Both the position numbers and the translations under genes were made by a program. A stretch of DNA of 64,000 nt from Chloranthus sessilifolius (lineage: Eukaryota; Streptophyta; Magnoliopsida; Chloranthales; Chloranthaceae), in contig CM037593.1 in the NCBI GenBank assembly GCA_021018995.1, forward strand, positions 43,103,810 through 43,167,809. The letters run 5' to 3'. Within the stretch, counting starts at the first letter, position 1, and each line of letters opens with the position of its first letter. Of the stretch, positions 12,693-22,958 are shown in pieces. The notes under the pieces are model-generated. The model had not been told where the DNA came from. It worked only from the letters and a program-made list of their open reading frames with translations, and did no database searches.

Positions 12693-12704
12693 TGGTATCA
12701 GAGC
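12693..12704 (+). promoter_or_regulatory. Primer binding site for initiator tRNA-Met
   Basis: TGGTATCAGAGC, two bases after the 5' LTR end, is the canonical complement of the plant initiator tRNA-Met 3' end used to prime minus-strand DNA synthesis. The identical 12-mer occurs at 59836 in the second element. Confidence 0.95.
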
Positions 12705-12861
12705 TTAGGCTTTAGGTCTTACAGGAGACTCAGAGCCATAGTGCTAAGTGCAGGAATATGACATTTAGGTTGTCTAAACATAGGCTATGAGTGTTAGAGT
12801 TTTGTCAGAACATTAGGATTATCGATTAATTGAAACCTTTTTTCATTTTGACTAGATCAAG

Positions 12862-13559
12862 ATGGCGTCTCGCAAAAGAGCAAAGACAGTACGCACTAGA
12901 GATAATGATAGCGAACAATCTAGGCAGTTGTTAGGAACAATGGTCAATAAGATGGCTCAGCAGACTGTATTGCTCACAGCTATATTACGAGACACTACAC
13001 ACACCTCTCCATCTGCACCAGTGAGTTATGCTCACGGTATGGAAAACAACACAAAATAGAGAAGTGTAGTCGGACCACAGGTGCGTGCTTTAGTTGTGGA
13101 TGAATTGGACATCTGATAAGAGAATGTCTCTAATTGGGGAGAGAGGCGACAACATCGACAACAACTTAGGATCTCTCTCAGTCCATGGTACAAGATCGTG
13201 TTCTTGCCATCTCTACAGGGCATGCTCAGGCAGCCGGAGGAATTGTCCAAGTATCCTCTCGCTCTTTAAATTCAACAACAGCTAGAGCATCAGTACGACA
13301 AGACTTACGTATCTCCTCATTCGCAGCGTTTGATATGTGTGTAAGACGCGGAAAGAAGCATAGGACAAAGGAGTGTAGGCTCGCACGAACGCATGCTTCA
13401 GATGTGATCAGGTGGGACATATGGTCAAGGATTGTACTGAGGAGGATAAGGGAAGGACCACCTCAACTTTTACACAGAGATCAACTCGACCTACCATTCA
13501 AGGCAGAGCTTATGTTGTGACTGCACAAGATGCCTAAACGTCGAATGACGCGATTCAAG
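12862..13559 (+). pseudogene. gag: Truncated gag of the chromovirus: no capsid domain, duplicated zinc-knuckle region
   Basis: The first ATG after the primer site opens a basic, Arg/Lys- and Ser-rich N-terminus of about 59 residues that resembles the start of the related gag at 59925. The sequence then goes straight to a nucleocapsid zinc knuckle at 13086-13127 (C-x2-C-x4-H-x4-C, interrupted by one TGA). About 300 bp later a second, intact knuckle lies at 13394-13435 in another frame. Each is preceded by a smaller Cys/His motif, so the whole double-knuckle block seems duplicated. The conserved capsid (Retrotrans_gag) part present at about 60300-60840 in the other element is absent. With only about 700 bp against about 1,410 bp there, plus frameshifts and stops, no working Gag can be made. 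The last codon is split by the intron that follows. Confidence 0.75.
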
Positions 13560-13693
13560 GTATCATAAAAGTTCAGTTGTCAATTCTTTTTAGCTCAAAT
13601 TTGGCAAAGTGTTCTATAATTACTGTTAATAAATCATGCATGAACACCACACACCTTATGAACATTTAATTGAAGCTTTTATATAAATTAAAG
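13560..13693 (+). other. Putative spliceosomal intron between gag and protease (134 bp, phase 1)
   Basis: The exon ends ...ATTCAAG, the intron starts GTATCA and ends TTAAAG, and the next exon starts GTACCCTA. Removing it joins an Ile-Gln-Gly-Thr-Leu sequence in one frame. The other element has the same residues split at exactly the same place (61336-61487), with an intron of different length and sequence. Reading through meets stops. Splicing is inferred, not observed. Confidence 0.6.
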
Positions 13694-16651
13694 GTACCCT
13701 AATTATACATCATAATGGCGACATATGTAAAACTGAAGCACGAGTATTGATAGGCCTCGGGTCTACTCACTCTTTTGTCACTCCTCTTTTCTCTGAGAAG
13801 TTGGGCATTATTTCCAAGTCCCTGGACTTTATTTTGGCAATATCAATGAGCACAGATATCGTGTGTTAATCAGTGGTTGTGATGATCGAGGACCATGAGA
13901 CGATAGCTGATCTGATTATATTGACTATGGAAGGATTCGATGTAATCCTAGGAATGGACTGGTTATCCGCTTATCATGCAAGAGTAGATTGCCTTCAGAA
14001 AGTTGTGACTTTTCACCCTCCGAAGTGGAAATCCTTTCGATTTTGTGGAGTCAAATCTAGTGTGGCACCGTTTATCTCAGCTATCCGAGCAGAGCGTATG
14101 ATGAAGAATAGGTGCTGCGGATATCTTGCTTACTTACAAGACCATAAGGAGGAGAGGAAGAACATTGCGGACATTACGGTTGCTTGTGAGTATCCGGATG
14201 TCTTTCCTAAGGATCTACCTGGATTGCCACATGACTGGGAGATCGAGTTCGCTATTGAGTTAGCATCGGGTACCAAACCATTGTCAAAAGCTCTGTATTG
14301 TATGGCACATGCATAATTGAAGGAGTTAAAAGAACAACTTCAGGAGCTGTTGCATAAAGGTTTTATTAGAACGAGTGTTTCTCCTTGGGGAGAAACGGTA
14401 TTAATTATGAAGAAGGATAGATCGATGCAGCTTTGCATCGATTACCACCAGCTAAGCAAGTTGAAAATTAATAATCATTACCTGCTTCCGAGAATAGATG
14501 ATCTTTTTGATCAATTACAAGGAGCGAAGTTTTTCTCTAAAATTGACTTGAGATCCGACTATCATCAGCTGAGAGTCAAATCTGAGGACATTCAGAAGAT
14601 AGCATTCAGAACCAGATATGGGCACTATGAGTTCTTAGTGATGCCATTTAGGTTTACGAACGCTCCAGCATCATTTATGGACTTGATGAACTGAGTATTC
14701 AAACCATACGTCGATAAATCTGTGGTTATTTTCGTAGATGATATCCTCATCTATTCGAGAACAAGAGAGGAGCATGAGCAGCATTTATGAGTGGCTCTTC
14801 AAACACTCAGAGACCATCAACTATACGCTAAACTCAGCAAGTGAAAGTTTTGGCTTGATCAGGTCAGTTTCTTAGGCCACGTTTTCTTTGAGACTAGCAT
14901 CACAAATGATCCAACAAAGATTGAGTCAGTTGAGAAATGGGAATAGCCGAAAATAGTTACAGAGGTCGGTAGTTTCCTTGGGTTGTCAGGATACTACAGG
15001 AGATTTGTTAAGGGTTTCTCTAAGATTTTGGGTCTGCTTACACAGCTTACAAAAAGGAATGCTAAGTTTGATTGGACGAAGCAGTGTGAGCAGAGTTTTC
15101 AGGAGCTCAAGAAATGATTGACTACTATGCCAGGATTCGCCATACCTTCAGGCAGTGGTGGTTATACAGTATACAGTGATGCTTCATATGGGGGATTAGG
15201 TTGCGTGCTTAATCAGAATGAGAGGATCATTGCTTTTAGGTTTAGACAGCTAAAGAACCATTAGAAGAATTACCTGATGCATAATCTTGAGTTGGCTGCA
15301 GTGATATTTACTTTGAAGATCTAGAGGCATTACCTCTATGGAGAGACATTTGATATCTTTACAGATCACAAGAGCCTCTAGTATCTCTTCACGCAGGAAG
15401 AATTGAACATGAGGCAGCAACGATGGATGGAGTTCCTGAAGGACTATGATTGCTCTATTCAGTATCATTTAGGTAAGGTAAACATTATTGTTGATGCACT
15501 AAGTAGGAAGTCTTCTGCTCTCTTGTCACACCTCATCACTAGAGTGCAAGATGGAAGTTACTTGAAGATATGGCCTTATGCAGCGTGAGGTTTAAAGTGA
15601 AAGGTTTGGGAACTCCGATGGCGACTCTTGTGATTCATCCTACACGATTCGAGAATATTCAAAAGCTTCAGATGACGGAGATGAGCCTATGGCTATTCGA
15701 CGAGATGTGATTAGTGAAAGTAAGGCAAATTTCTCCATTAGAGAAGATGGCACCTTATTGTTTCGAGACCGAGCATGCGTGCCAAGCAATACCGAGCTTC
15801 GCGACACCATTTTAGAAGAGGCTCACAAGTCTATGTATGCCATCCATCCTGGTAGTACCAAGATGTACCAAGATTTAAAGAAAAGCTTCTGGTGAAGAGG
15901 CTTAAAGAGAGATATAGCAGAGTACGTCTCCAGATGTTTAGTATGCCAACAAGTCAAGGTTGATCATCAGAATCCTACAGGATTGTTGCAACCTTTACCG
16001 ATACCTGAGTGGAAATGGGAGGCCATTTCTATGGACTTCATTCTGGGATTATCGAGAACTCTGAGGAAGCACAATTCCATCTAGGTCATTATAGATAGAT
16101 TGATGAAGTCTACACATTTTCTGCCATATAATACGACGTATACCGCCAGCAAACTTATAGAATTATACATCAAGGAGATAGTCAGACTGCATGGTATACC
16201 AGTCAATATTGTGTCTGATAGAGACCTGCTATACACGTATCAGTTTTGGCAGTGATTTCAGGAAGGGATGGGTTCTAGGCTTGATTTCAACTCGACATTT
16301 CATCCTCAAACCGATGGGCAAACTGAGCGGGTGAATCAGATCATTAAGGACATCCTATGTGTCTGCATGTTGGATTTATGAGGGTCATGGGACCAACACT
16401 TACCTTTGATCGGGTTCGCTTATAATAATAGCTACCAGGCTATCATTAGAATGACACCATTCGAGGCTTTGTATGGGCGGCAGTGCAGGTCTTCGCTTAA
16501 TTGAGAAGAAGTGGGTGAGAAGCTCATTTTAGGCCCAGAGATCGTGGAAAGTACAACCGAGACGGTTCGGTTAATCAGTGAGAGGCTACGCATTGCTCAG
16601 AGTCACCAGAAGAGCTATGCCAATCTCAAACGAAATCATGTTGAGTTTCAG
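13694..16651 (+). pseudogene. pol: Degenerate pol: protease, reverse transcriptase, RNase H and integrase core
   Basis: Domains in order: aspartic protease (about 13730-13990), where the active-site Asp-x-Gly is replaced by Gly-Leu-Gly near 13751-13759 but GSTHSF follows; a linker ending in GFDVILGMDWL; reverse transcriptase (14317-15050) with the catalytic FVDD at 14731-14742; RNase H (about 15130-15480) with the VYSDAS and FTDHKSL motifs; and integrase with a His-His-Cys-Cys zinc domain (15843-15955) and the catalytic D, D, E at about 16034, 16217 and 16325. Sequence to about 15560 is in one frame and from 15689 in another, so there is a frameshift in the RNase H-integrase linker. More than ten in-frame stops, many of them plausible C-to-T changes at Arg or Gln codons, show it is dead. 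The family makes a Gag-Pol polyprotein in the cytoplasm and integrates cDNA in the nucleus. Confidence 0.9.
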
Positions 16652-16732
16652 GTGAGCTTTATAGCATTGATCACCTTCATTCTATTGTAAATGGGCAATT
16701 GGTGAAGTAGTAACTAATAACCTACGTTGTAG
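16652..16732 (+). other. Putative spliceosomal intron before the GPF/chromodomain module (81 bp, phase 0)
   Basis: The exon ends GAGTTTCAG, the intron starts GTGAGC and ends GTTGTAG, and the next exon starts GTGGGAGAC. A TAACTAAT sequence about 25 bases before the end is a good branch-point candidate. Joining the exons gives the Phe-Gln-Val-Gly-Asp run normally continuous in chromovirus integrases. The interval contains several stops in the pol frame. Splicing is inferred. Confidence 0.65.
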
Positions 16733-17152
16733 GTGGGAGACAATGTGTTTGTCAAAATCTCACCTACGAAAGGTATGATGCATTTCGGGAAGCGTGGAAA
16801 GCTGAGTTCGCGCAATGTGGGGCCTTTTAAGATATTGGGCCGAGTCGGTGAGGTCGCTTACCGAGTAGCTTTACCGCCGCAACTATCTAGCATCCACAAT
16901 GTGTTTCACATATCCATGTTGCGGAGGTTTGTTAGAGACCCGACTCATGTGTTAGACTACCAGCCCATTAAACTGCAAGATGGTCTGACATTGGTCAAGG
17001 AGCCAGTACAGATCCTGGATCGTAAAGAACAAATCTTACGGATCAAGAGGATTCCCTTAGTACTTGTCAAGTGGTGGAACCACTTTTCGGAGGAAGCCAC
17101 TTGGGAACGTGAAGCCGAGATTCGCGAGCAGTTTTCACGTCTTTTTGAGTGA
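16733..17152 (+). pseudogene. pol: Last pol exon: integrase GPF module and chromodomain (intact frame)
   Basis: This is an open frame of 139 codons plus stop, beginning with GTG directly after the acceptor site; it needs the upstream exon and has no start of its own. Residues about 1-55 contain SPTKG...GPFKILG...YRVALP, the GPF/Y module at the integrase C-terminus. HNVFHISMLRR follows at about 60. Residues about 90-139 form a chromodomain with VKWWNHFSEEATWE, the aromatic-rich core that in related elements binds methylated histone H3 and steers integration to heterochromatin. This is the only part of the element with no stop or frameshift. It ends in TGA at 17150-17152. Confidence 0.85.
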
Positions 17153-17877
17153 TGTTTTCAAATTTTGTAAAAGATTATAATATATGACATATACAAGTAC
17201 TTCAAACTATTTACGACTTTCTTATTCAAATAAAATCTTCTTTTTAGTTTACATGGTTAGAAAAATTACTAGAACTTAACGATTCTACTTTTATCTGCTA
17301 CTCTTATAACGTTCAGTTGTGAAATTAATTTTCATTGTTTTGTTTAGACCTGTGTGAACATTTCGAATGTGTGTGGTGCCGCGTATAGGTCCTATAGCTC
17401 TTTTGTTGAGTGTTGTCAATTTACATACGTATGTAAACTCTGATTCATGTAGACCTTGTGTTGGTTGTGATTCTGTAAGTTATCAAGCAGATAAATTGTT
17501 TTCAAACTCTGATTAAACATTGTTAGAATATCTATGTTTGTCTAATAAGAAAACATGAGATATGTGTGGTAAGTTTGAGTCACGGTGGGGTTTCTTTTCC
17601 CAAGCAGGTGACACTTGGAATGCAGGCATCCATGTATGGATGTAACCCCTCTATGGCAGTAAGGGATGCCACACACAGTACATCCAGGTTACTACGGATC
17701 CCGTCCTTTGAAAAGCGTGGTTGGTAAAACCTATCACAATGTGACCCATTCTCTTTAGATTTCAAACTATTTTGATTATGCTTCGTTCTGGACTTTTGTT
17801 TAGGATAAGGGCTTACTGTTGACCTGTCTATGTACGTCTAGCATTTTCGAGGACGAAAATTTCTAAGGAGCGGAGAA
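17153..17877 (+). mobile_element. 3' untranslated internal region and polypurine tract of the chromovirus
   Basis: There is no coding potential. The region ends with a GAGGACGAAAATT sequence (17849 on) and the purine tract AAGGAGCGGAGAA (17865-17877), which primes plus-strand synthesis, directly before the 3' LTR. The minus-strand LTR at 314-2820 has the same arrangement. Confidence 0.85.
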
Positions 17878-18975
17878 TGTAATATCCTGATATTTTTGAA
17901 CCCGAGTTGACTGACCACCCTGTGTACGAGTCCAGCACGATGATCGATGTCGGCATGGTTTTTATTTAATAATAAATTATTAAATAGTGTTAGGATCACT
18001 TTGTGTGGATCGGATTATGATTTAAATGTTTGTTTGAGCCTTTAGTGGATGAGTCGTACACCAACTCACTGTGTACCGCTCAGCACCAAAATCCAACCTT
18101 AAGATAAGAGGATAGAATTTGCAACTAAATATCCTTGATATTTAGCTAGCTTTTCATTCGGTTATAAGAGAGAGGAGGTTGGTTGCTTAATGGCTAAGCT
18201 TTGCCATTTAAAATTTTTGTAGAGAAAGAAAGGGAGTGAGAGTTGAGAGAACCGACCCAACCTGTTTGAGCACTGTCACCTTTGAAACCCTTGTGGTATT
18301 TCGACCGTGTGATCGCAAGTAATATCTGCACTCTTCATGGAAAACAAGATGTCGGTATTGATGGTGCTCCGATGTTTGTAAAATTTCAAGCCGTTTAAAT
18401 CCTTGTTTATGAACATTCCATTCCCCCGATTGTTAAAACCATGCTTTGAAGAGATTGAATTTGATCCGTGATCGTAGAAGATTCAATCTTGAGTTCGTTG
18501 TGATCAATTACTATGGAAATATGTGCGTAAAGGGTGAGACTCTGTATAGGCTGATATGGAGCTTAGTAGGGGACTTGATGGCTTAAGGCTTCGTAAGAAT
18601 TGATTCGATGCTTAGGAATTGAATCATCGGACACCTTGGAATCAACCTTGAAAACGATAAGTTACTTAACGTTTAACTTTGTAAAATTATTAGCCTTAAT
18701 TTAAACCTGTTTGTATATGCACAGTAGGATAGAACTAATTAAACTTGATGGGAAAAAAAAATAGACCAAGGAAGAAGCCAAAGGGTTCTGAGCCCGAGAA
18801 AATCGAACGTCGAATTGGAAAATCGAATGTTCGAATTTGGAATCGACGTTCAAAATTTTAAATCGAACAGTCGATTTTGACAAACAAAGGTGCCAGATTT
18901 TTGAACAAATTGAAGTTTGAATTTGAAATTAAAGTTCAAATTTGTCTGAGCTTACAAATGCTACTTCGGTATTTT
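17878..18975 (+). repeat. 3' LTR of the chromovirus, left part
   Basis: It starts TGTAATATCCTG and matches 10113-11190 throughout with scattered transitions. It breaks off at 18975, where the alignment to the 5' LTR is interrupted by an unrelated 2.56-kb segment and resumes at 21541. Confidence 0.92.
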
Positions 18976-19601
18976 TGTAGCGGCCCGAGATCTCACAACC
19001 TCTTAATTGTAAGATCTTAGATCGTACCTTCGTATCGTGAACCATAGAAACATAATAAGGCGATAAAAGCACCTTAAACAGCGAAAGATAAAATTTCTTT
19101 AAAATATTAATTAATCTAAATAAAACCCATGATAATGTTCTTATTCCAATAATAAGTCCAACATAATTAAAGCTTAAACAGTTTTGATAAAATACTAACT
19201 GATCAATGTCTCATTTATTTAAACCTACTAATAACAATTAGAAAGGAAAATAGTTAATTAGGTCATGAAGTCATCATCTCCATTCAATCAAGTTTCTTGA
19301 GCACCACGTGTCATCTCATCGCCATAGACCCATACATTGTTATCAACGACACATGTCTCATCTAGTCACCCACATCAACAAGGGGTGTAAGTTTACACTT
19401 GTATGGACCAGACATGCAATTCATCGAAACATAAAATATCAATTATGGCCATATAAACATTTCAGTATATTTCATGTGTGTGTGCATGTGGCATGTATAA
19501 TCTCAATAAGCTAAAATGGACTAAACATAAACATATATATCAATATTACATGAATGCATCATTTCTTTAAATTTTATCTTTCTTGTCATTTAATGCATGT
19601 T

Positions 19602-19950
19602 AGACTCCGTCCCGCTCAAGACGTTGGATCTTAATCATGCTTATTACTTGTTTACTTAGACTCCATCATGCTCAAGACGTTGGGTCTAATGAATCATATC
19701 ATTTATTGCATGTCAAGCTCCGTCCCGCTCAAGACGTTGGGCTTAATCATGCTCATCATACTCTTGTTTAGTTAGACTCCATCTTACACAAGATGTTGGG
19801 TCTAATACCTTCTTAGACTCCATCATGTACAAGATGTTGGGTCTAATGCTCATTAATCGTGTTTAGTTAGACTCCATCAAGCACCAAATGTTGGGTCTAA
19901 TACCTTCTTAGACTCCATCGGGTATAGGATGTTGGGTCTAATGCTCGTTG
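19602..19950. repeat. Tandem array, 7 diverged units of about 40-60 bp
   Basis: Each unit contains tagactccat, a variable 10-12 bp, then acgttgggtctaat or a close variant; unit lengths alternate because the trailing part varies. It belongs to the nested LTR-like insertion. Confidence 0.85.
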
Positions 19951-20214
19951 ATCATAGCTTGACATTTCATCGTATTTACAAGTCTTGATTGTACATTATA
20001 TAGATCATCATGAAACATGTAAAGTGCATAAGAGTGATATCATAATACATAAGCATTTAAGTGCCTTTAATCATTGTACATAAATATTAAAGTGTACACA
20101 ATCATGGTGCATAAATATCACAATGCATATCATACAATTATAGTGCATAAACATTGGCATTTAATGACACTATTGTGAGAAGAACTTGAATATAAAACTT
20201 AGCTATGCAACACC

Positions 20215-20775
20215 ATCCATTGATTTCAGGTTCAAGCTCAATCGATTAACATCCAACCGTCAATCGATTGACATAATTCTGTGCATATCATACTACATAA
20301 GGCTCAATCGATTGACTCCTCTGAATCAATCGATTGACATAATTTCCCAAAACAACATTATTTTTCAGTATCCGTTTATGCTCAATTGATCGATTTCCCA
20401 GAATCAATCGATTGAATCAAATCCATACATTTTCTAAAAAGAATGTCCTATATCAGGGTCTGTCAGGCTCGATCGATTGACTCCTCTGAATCAATCGACT
20501 GACTCCAATTTGTGTATTTTCTCGAAATAATATCGTTCATCAGTTTCTTATTCAAGCTCAATTGATTGACTCCTCTGAATCAATCGATTGACTCAAATCC
20601 GTGTATTTTCTAAAATAATATCCTTTAATCCCCAATCGATTGATATCCAATCGTCAATCGATTGACATAATTCTATGCATTTTTTAGAAGTAAACTCATT
20701 TAACAGTACCTACTTAAATATTCATCCTCAATCGATTGACATCCAATCCTCAATCGATTGACATAATTTTGTGAG
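20215..20775. repeat. Array of CAATCGATTG palindromes
   Basis: The 10-bp palindrome CAATCGATTG, usually in the form TCAATCGATTGAC, occurs more than ten times in about 560 bp, often in pairs about 20 bp apart with 'ctcctctgaa' or 'atccaatcgt' between them. It is non-coding and part of the nested LTR-like insertion. Confidence 0.9.
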
Positions 20776-21535
20776 CATATATCAAAATGCATCAAATCAC
20801 ATAGTGGGATTTCATCCATCTTCTTCTTAATTGAAATTATTAACATTAAAGATCACCAATCATAGCATGCATCCATTTAATCATCCATTCATTATTCATG
20901 AAATAAACTCACTAATTTACACAAAAATCTATTTAAAAATCAATATTTTAAGTTCAATGGAAAGCATGATTTCTCCATACCTAGATCGATCGTACCACCA
21001 CGATTAGATTAAGATCCCAATAATGATAATGATTCTAGAAGGAGGTGAAGGCCACTTGAGAATATACCTCAACGTCTCGCCACACTTCCAAAAGAAGGGT
21101 TCTAGGAAGATAGATTTAGAATTTCTTCTCTAAGGTCTGTGACGGCTCTATTCTTAAGAAAAACTCTAAATGAGCTTATAATTTAGGGTTCTCCGTAAGA
21201 CACTTATTTATCATATTTTAGAAATTATCCGGTGTTAAGCTAACACAACAAGGAAGAGTGTATAGGCTTTTATCTCAAAGTCCAAAATAGAGGTTTAGAA
21301 CACACATAGCAAGGTTTGATCCCTAGATCTCTTATCTAAAATTTAAAGCTTTTAACCAATAGGCTATTACACAACTTGTGTTCATTAATGACGAAAATAA
21401 ATATAAGAGCTTGAAAAACTAAAACATGTATTTTTAGATAAAATGTTTTGAAAAGTCAAGTCATGCAGTGAATATGATATTAAACACATACAAATATTTT
21501 AGGTGTATCAAAGACATAAAATTCAGATCATAATA

Positions 21536-22958
21536 ATTTTGACCATAACTTTTTATTCCGAACTTGGATTGATACAATTTTTAAGGTGTTGGAAAGAAGA
21601 CAACGAGCTCTATAACTGTTATGAATTGACAAATTCATGAATCGAATATTATAAAGGTCAAAATTTAGGGTGAAGTAGGAACAAGTTTTCACATGATCCA
21701 GCGCTACGTTAAATACGAATGCTTGTAACGTAGATTAAGGATTGGAGATCGTTGAGTGGGCATTTGATGTGCCTCCGATACGCTCGACTCTGAATTAAGG
21801 TAGGAGAATCTCATCATCACTTACATTCAATTTTAATTCACATGGGTATTTTGTATTATAATTTTTTGAACTTGCATATGGCATCTAGAACTCGTATCTA
21901 TAAACTTAAATCTGATTAAGAAATTCTAAATGCGAAATAAGAACTCTGAAATTCGAATGTGCTCTAAATCTGAAACCTGTAGTTGCAACTCTGAATTATG
22001 TATTAGAATTTGCATATGAATTATGTATTAGAATCTGCATCTGATTTATGATTTATTTGAATGAATACCTCAAAAATTCGGAACACTATTCCTGGCGCAA
22101 GTCACCCTCATAGCGGAGGGGCTTGTTGCACTCCTGAAAAAGAGTTCATGAAAGACGAAGGTTAGGTAGGGGTTCCCATCGGTATTATTCCCGCTCTCAT
22201 GCTATATTAATTTGAGAGATAAAATTAAGTTTAGAACTTAAGTCATGAATTTAATAAGCTTTGCATACATGGGTCAAGACACAATGTGCATCTAAATCTG
22301 CTTTGAATCTGTTTTGAAAAAAGTTAGAATATGAACTTGCATCTAATCACCGTATTTGAATTTCAGTTACCTATTCTGTTTTGAATATCTTCTTTGAAAA
22401 TTATCTATTTCGTATGCTTTGAAAATCATATTTATTGAGATATGTGATTGATATGAGTCTCTGCTACTGAGCTTTGTTGTTAGCTCACTCCGACTATATG
22501 TCATAGGTACTAATTTAGCCACTGCTGCTCTGGGCTACAAGAGTGCTCCGGACTACATTCTTGAGGAAGAGTCTGAGATTCCTCCAGAGGAATTTTTCCC
22601 TGTCTAGAATCCTGTTGTGTTTTATTGTTCCTTTTTGAGAGATTAAGACTTGGGTTTGGTATGTCCGCCCTATTATGTTTTGTCTAGTTTTAGATTCATA
22701 TATTTATACTTATTCTTTTTGTGAACCATATTTTGGTGATGGTCAACAATAATAGGTGGTTCTTTTCAGTTCCTCTACCATGGTTTTGCCTGGGGTTAGA
22801 ACCGTTACTTTTAATTTTTCTCTTTCCTTATAGAAATGGATTTAATTGCGCTTTTACTCTGATATTTGCGTGTGTTTCGTCCGGCTTATCGTTTAATCGA
22901 TAGGTTGGCAAGCCGGTCTTTCCTATACCTAGAGGATTGGAAAAGTCGAGTCGTCACA
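21536..22958 (+). repeat. 3' LTR of the chromovirus, right part
   Basis: It resumes the match to the 5' LTR (from about 11191) and ends GTCGTCACA. It is directly followed by the right target duplication ATTCT. It lacks the (AT)n segment of the 5' LTR. Confidence 0.92.

Larger units (their letters stand above)
18976..21535 (-). mobile_element. Nested solo-LTR-like insertion in the 3' LTR (about 2.56 kb, minus strand)
   Basis: This segment is absent from the 5' LTR. It starts TGTAGCGGCCCGAG; on the minus strand that is an LTR end GGGCCGCTACA. The pentamer ATTTT flanks both sides (18971-18975 and 21536-21540). The other terminus is not exact: TG...CA would end at 21530, leaving five unexplained bases before the right ATTTT. 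It carries two repeat fields: seven diverged copies of a 'tagactccat...gttgggtctaat' unit (19602-19950) and many TCAATCGATTGAC motifs (20220-20770). It has no coding region or primer site, so a solo LTR of another Ty3/gypsy family is the likeliest reading. Confidence 0.7.
10113..22958 (+). mobile_element. Complete but degenerate Ty3/gypsy chromovirus with 5-bp TSD
   Basis: The order is 5' LTR, tRNA-Met primer site, truncated gag, pol (protease, RT, RNase H, integrase, chromodomain), polypurine tract, 3' LTR. The pentamer ATTCT flanks it on both sides (10108-10112 and 22959-22963), and both LTRs start TGTAATATCC and end TCACA. A chromodomain after the integrase and 2.5-kb LTRs fit the Del/Tekay group of plant chromoviruses (lineage by inference). 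The LTRs differ by many transitions plus indels, and pol has many in-frame stops and one frameshift, so this is an old, inactive copy. It sits inside the large LTR unit 5688-25422 and itself hosts an insertion at 18976-21535. Confidence 0.92.

Noticed and set aside
19308..19514. A 68-codon frame in the nested insertion.
   Set aside because: Histidine/isoleucine-rich reading of LTR-like DNA. No start context, domain or conservation is visible.
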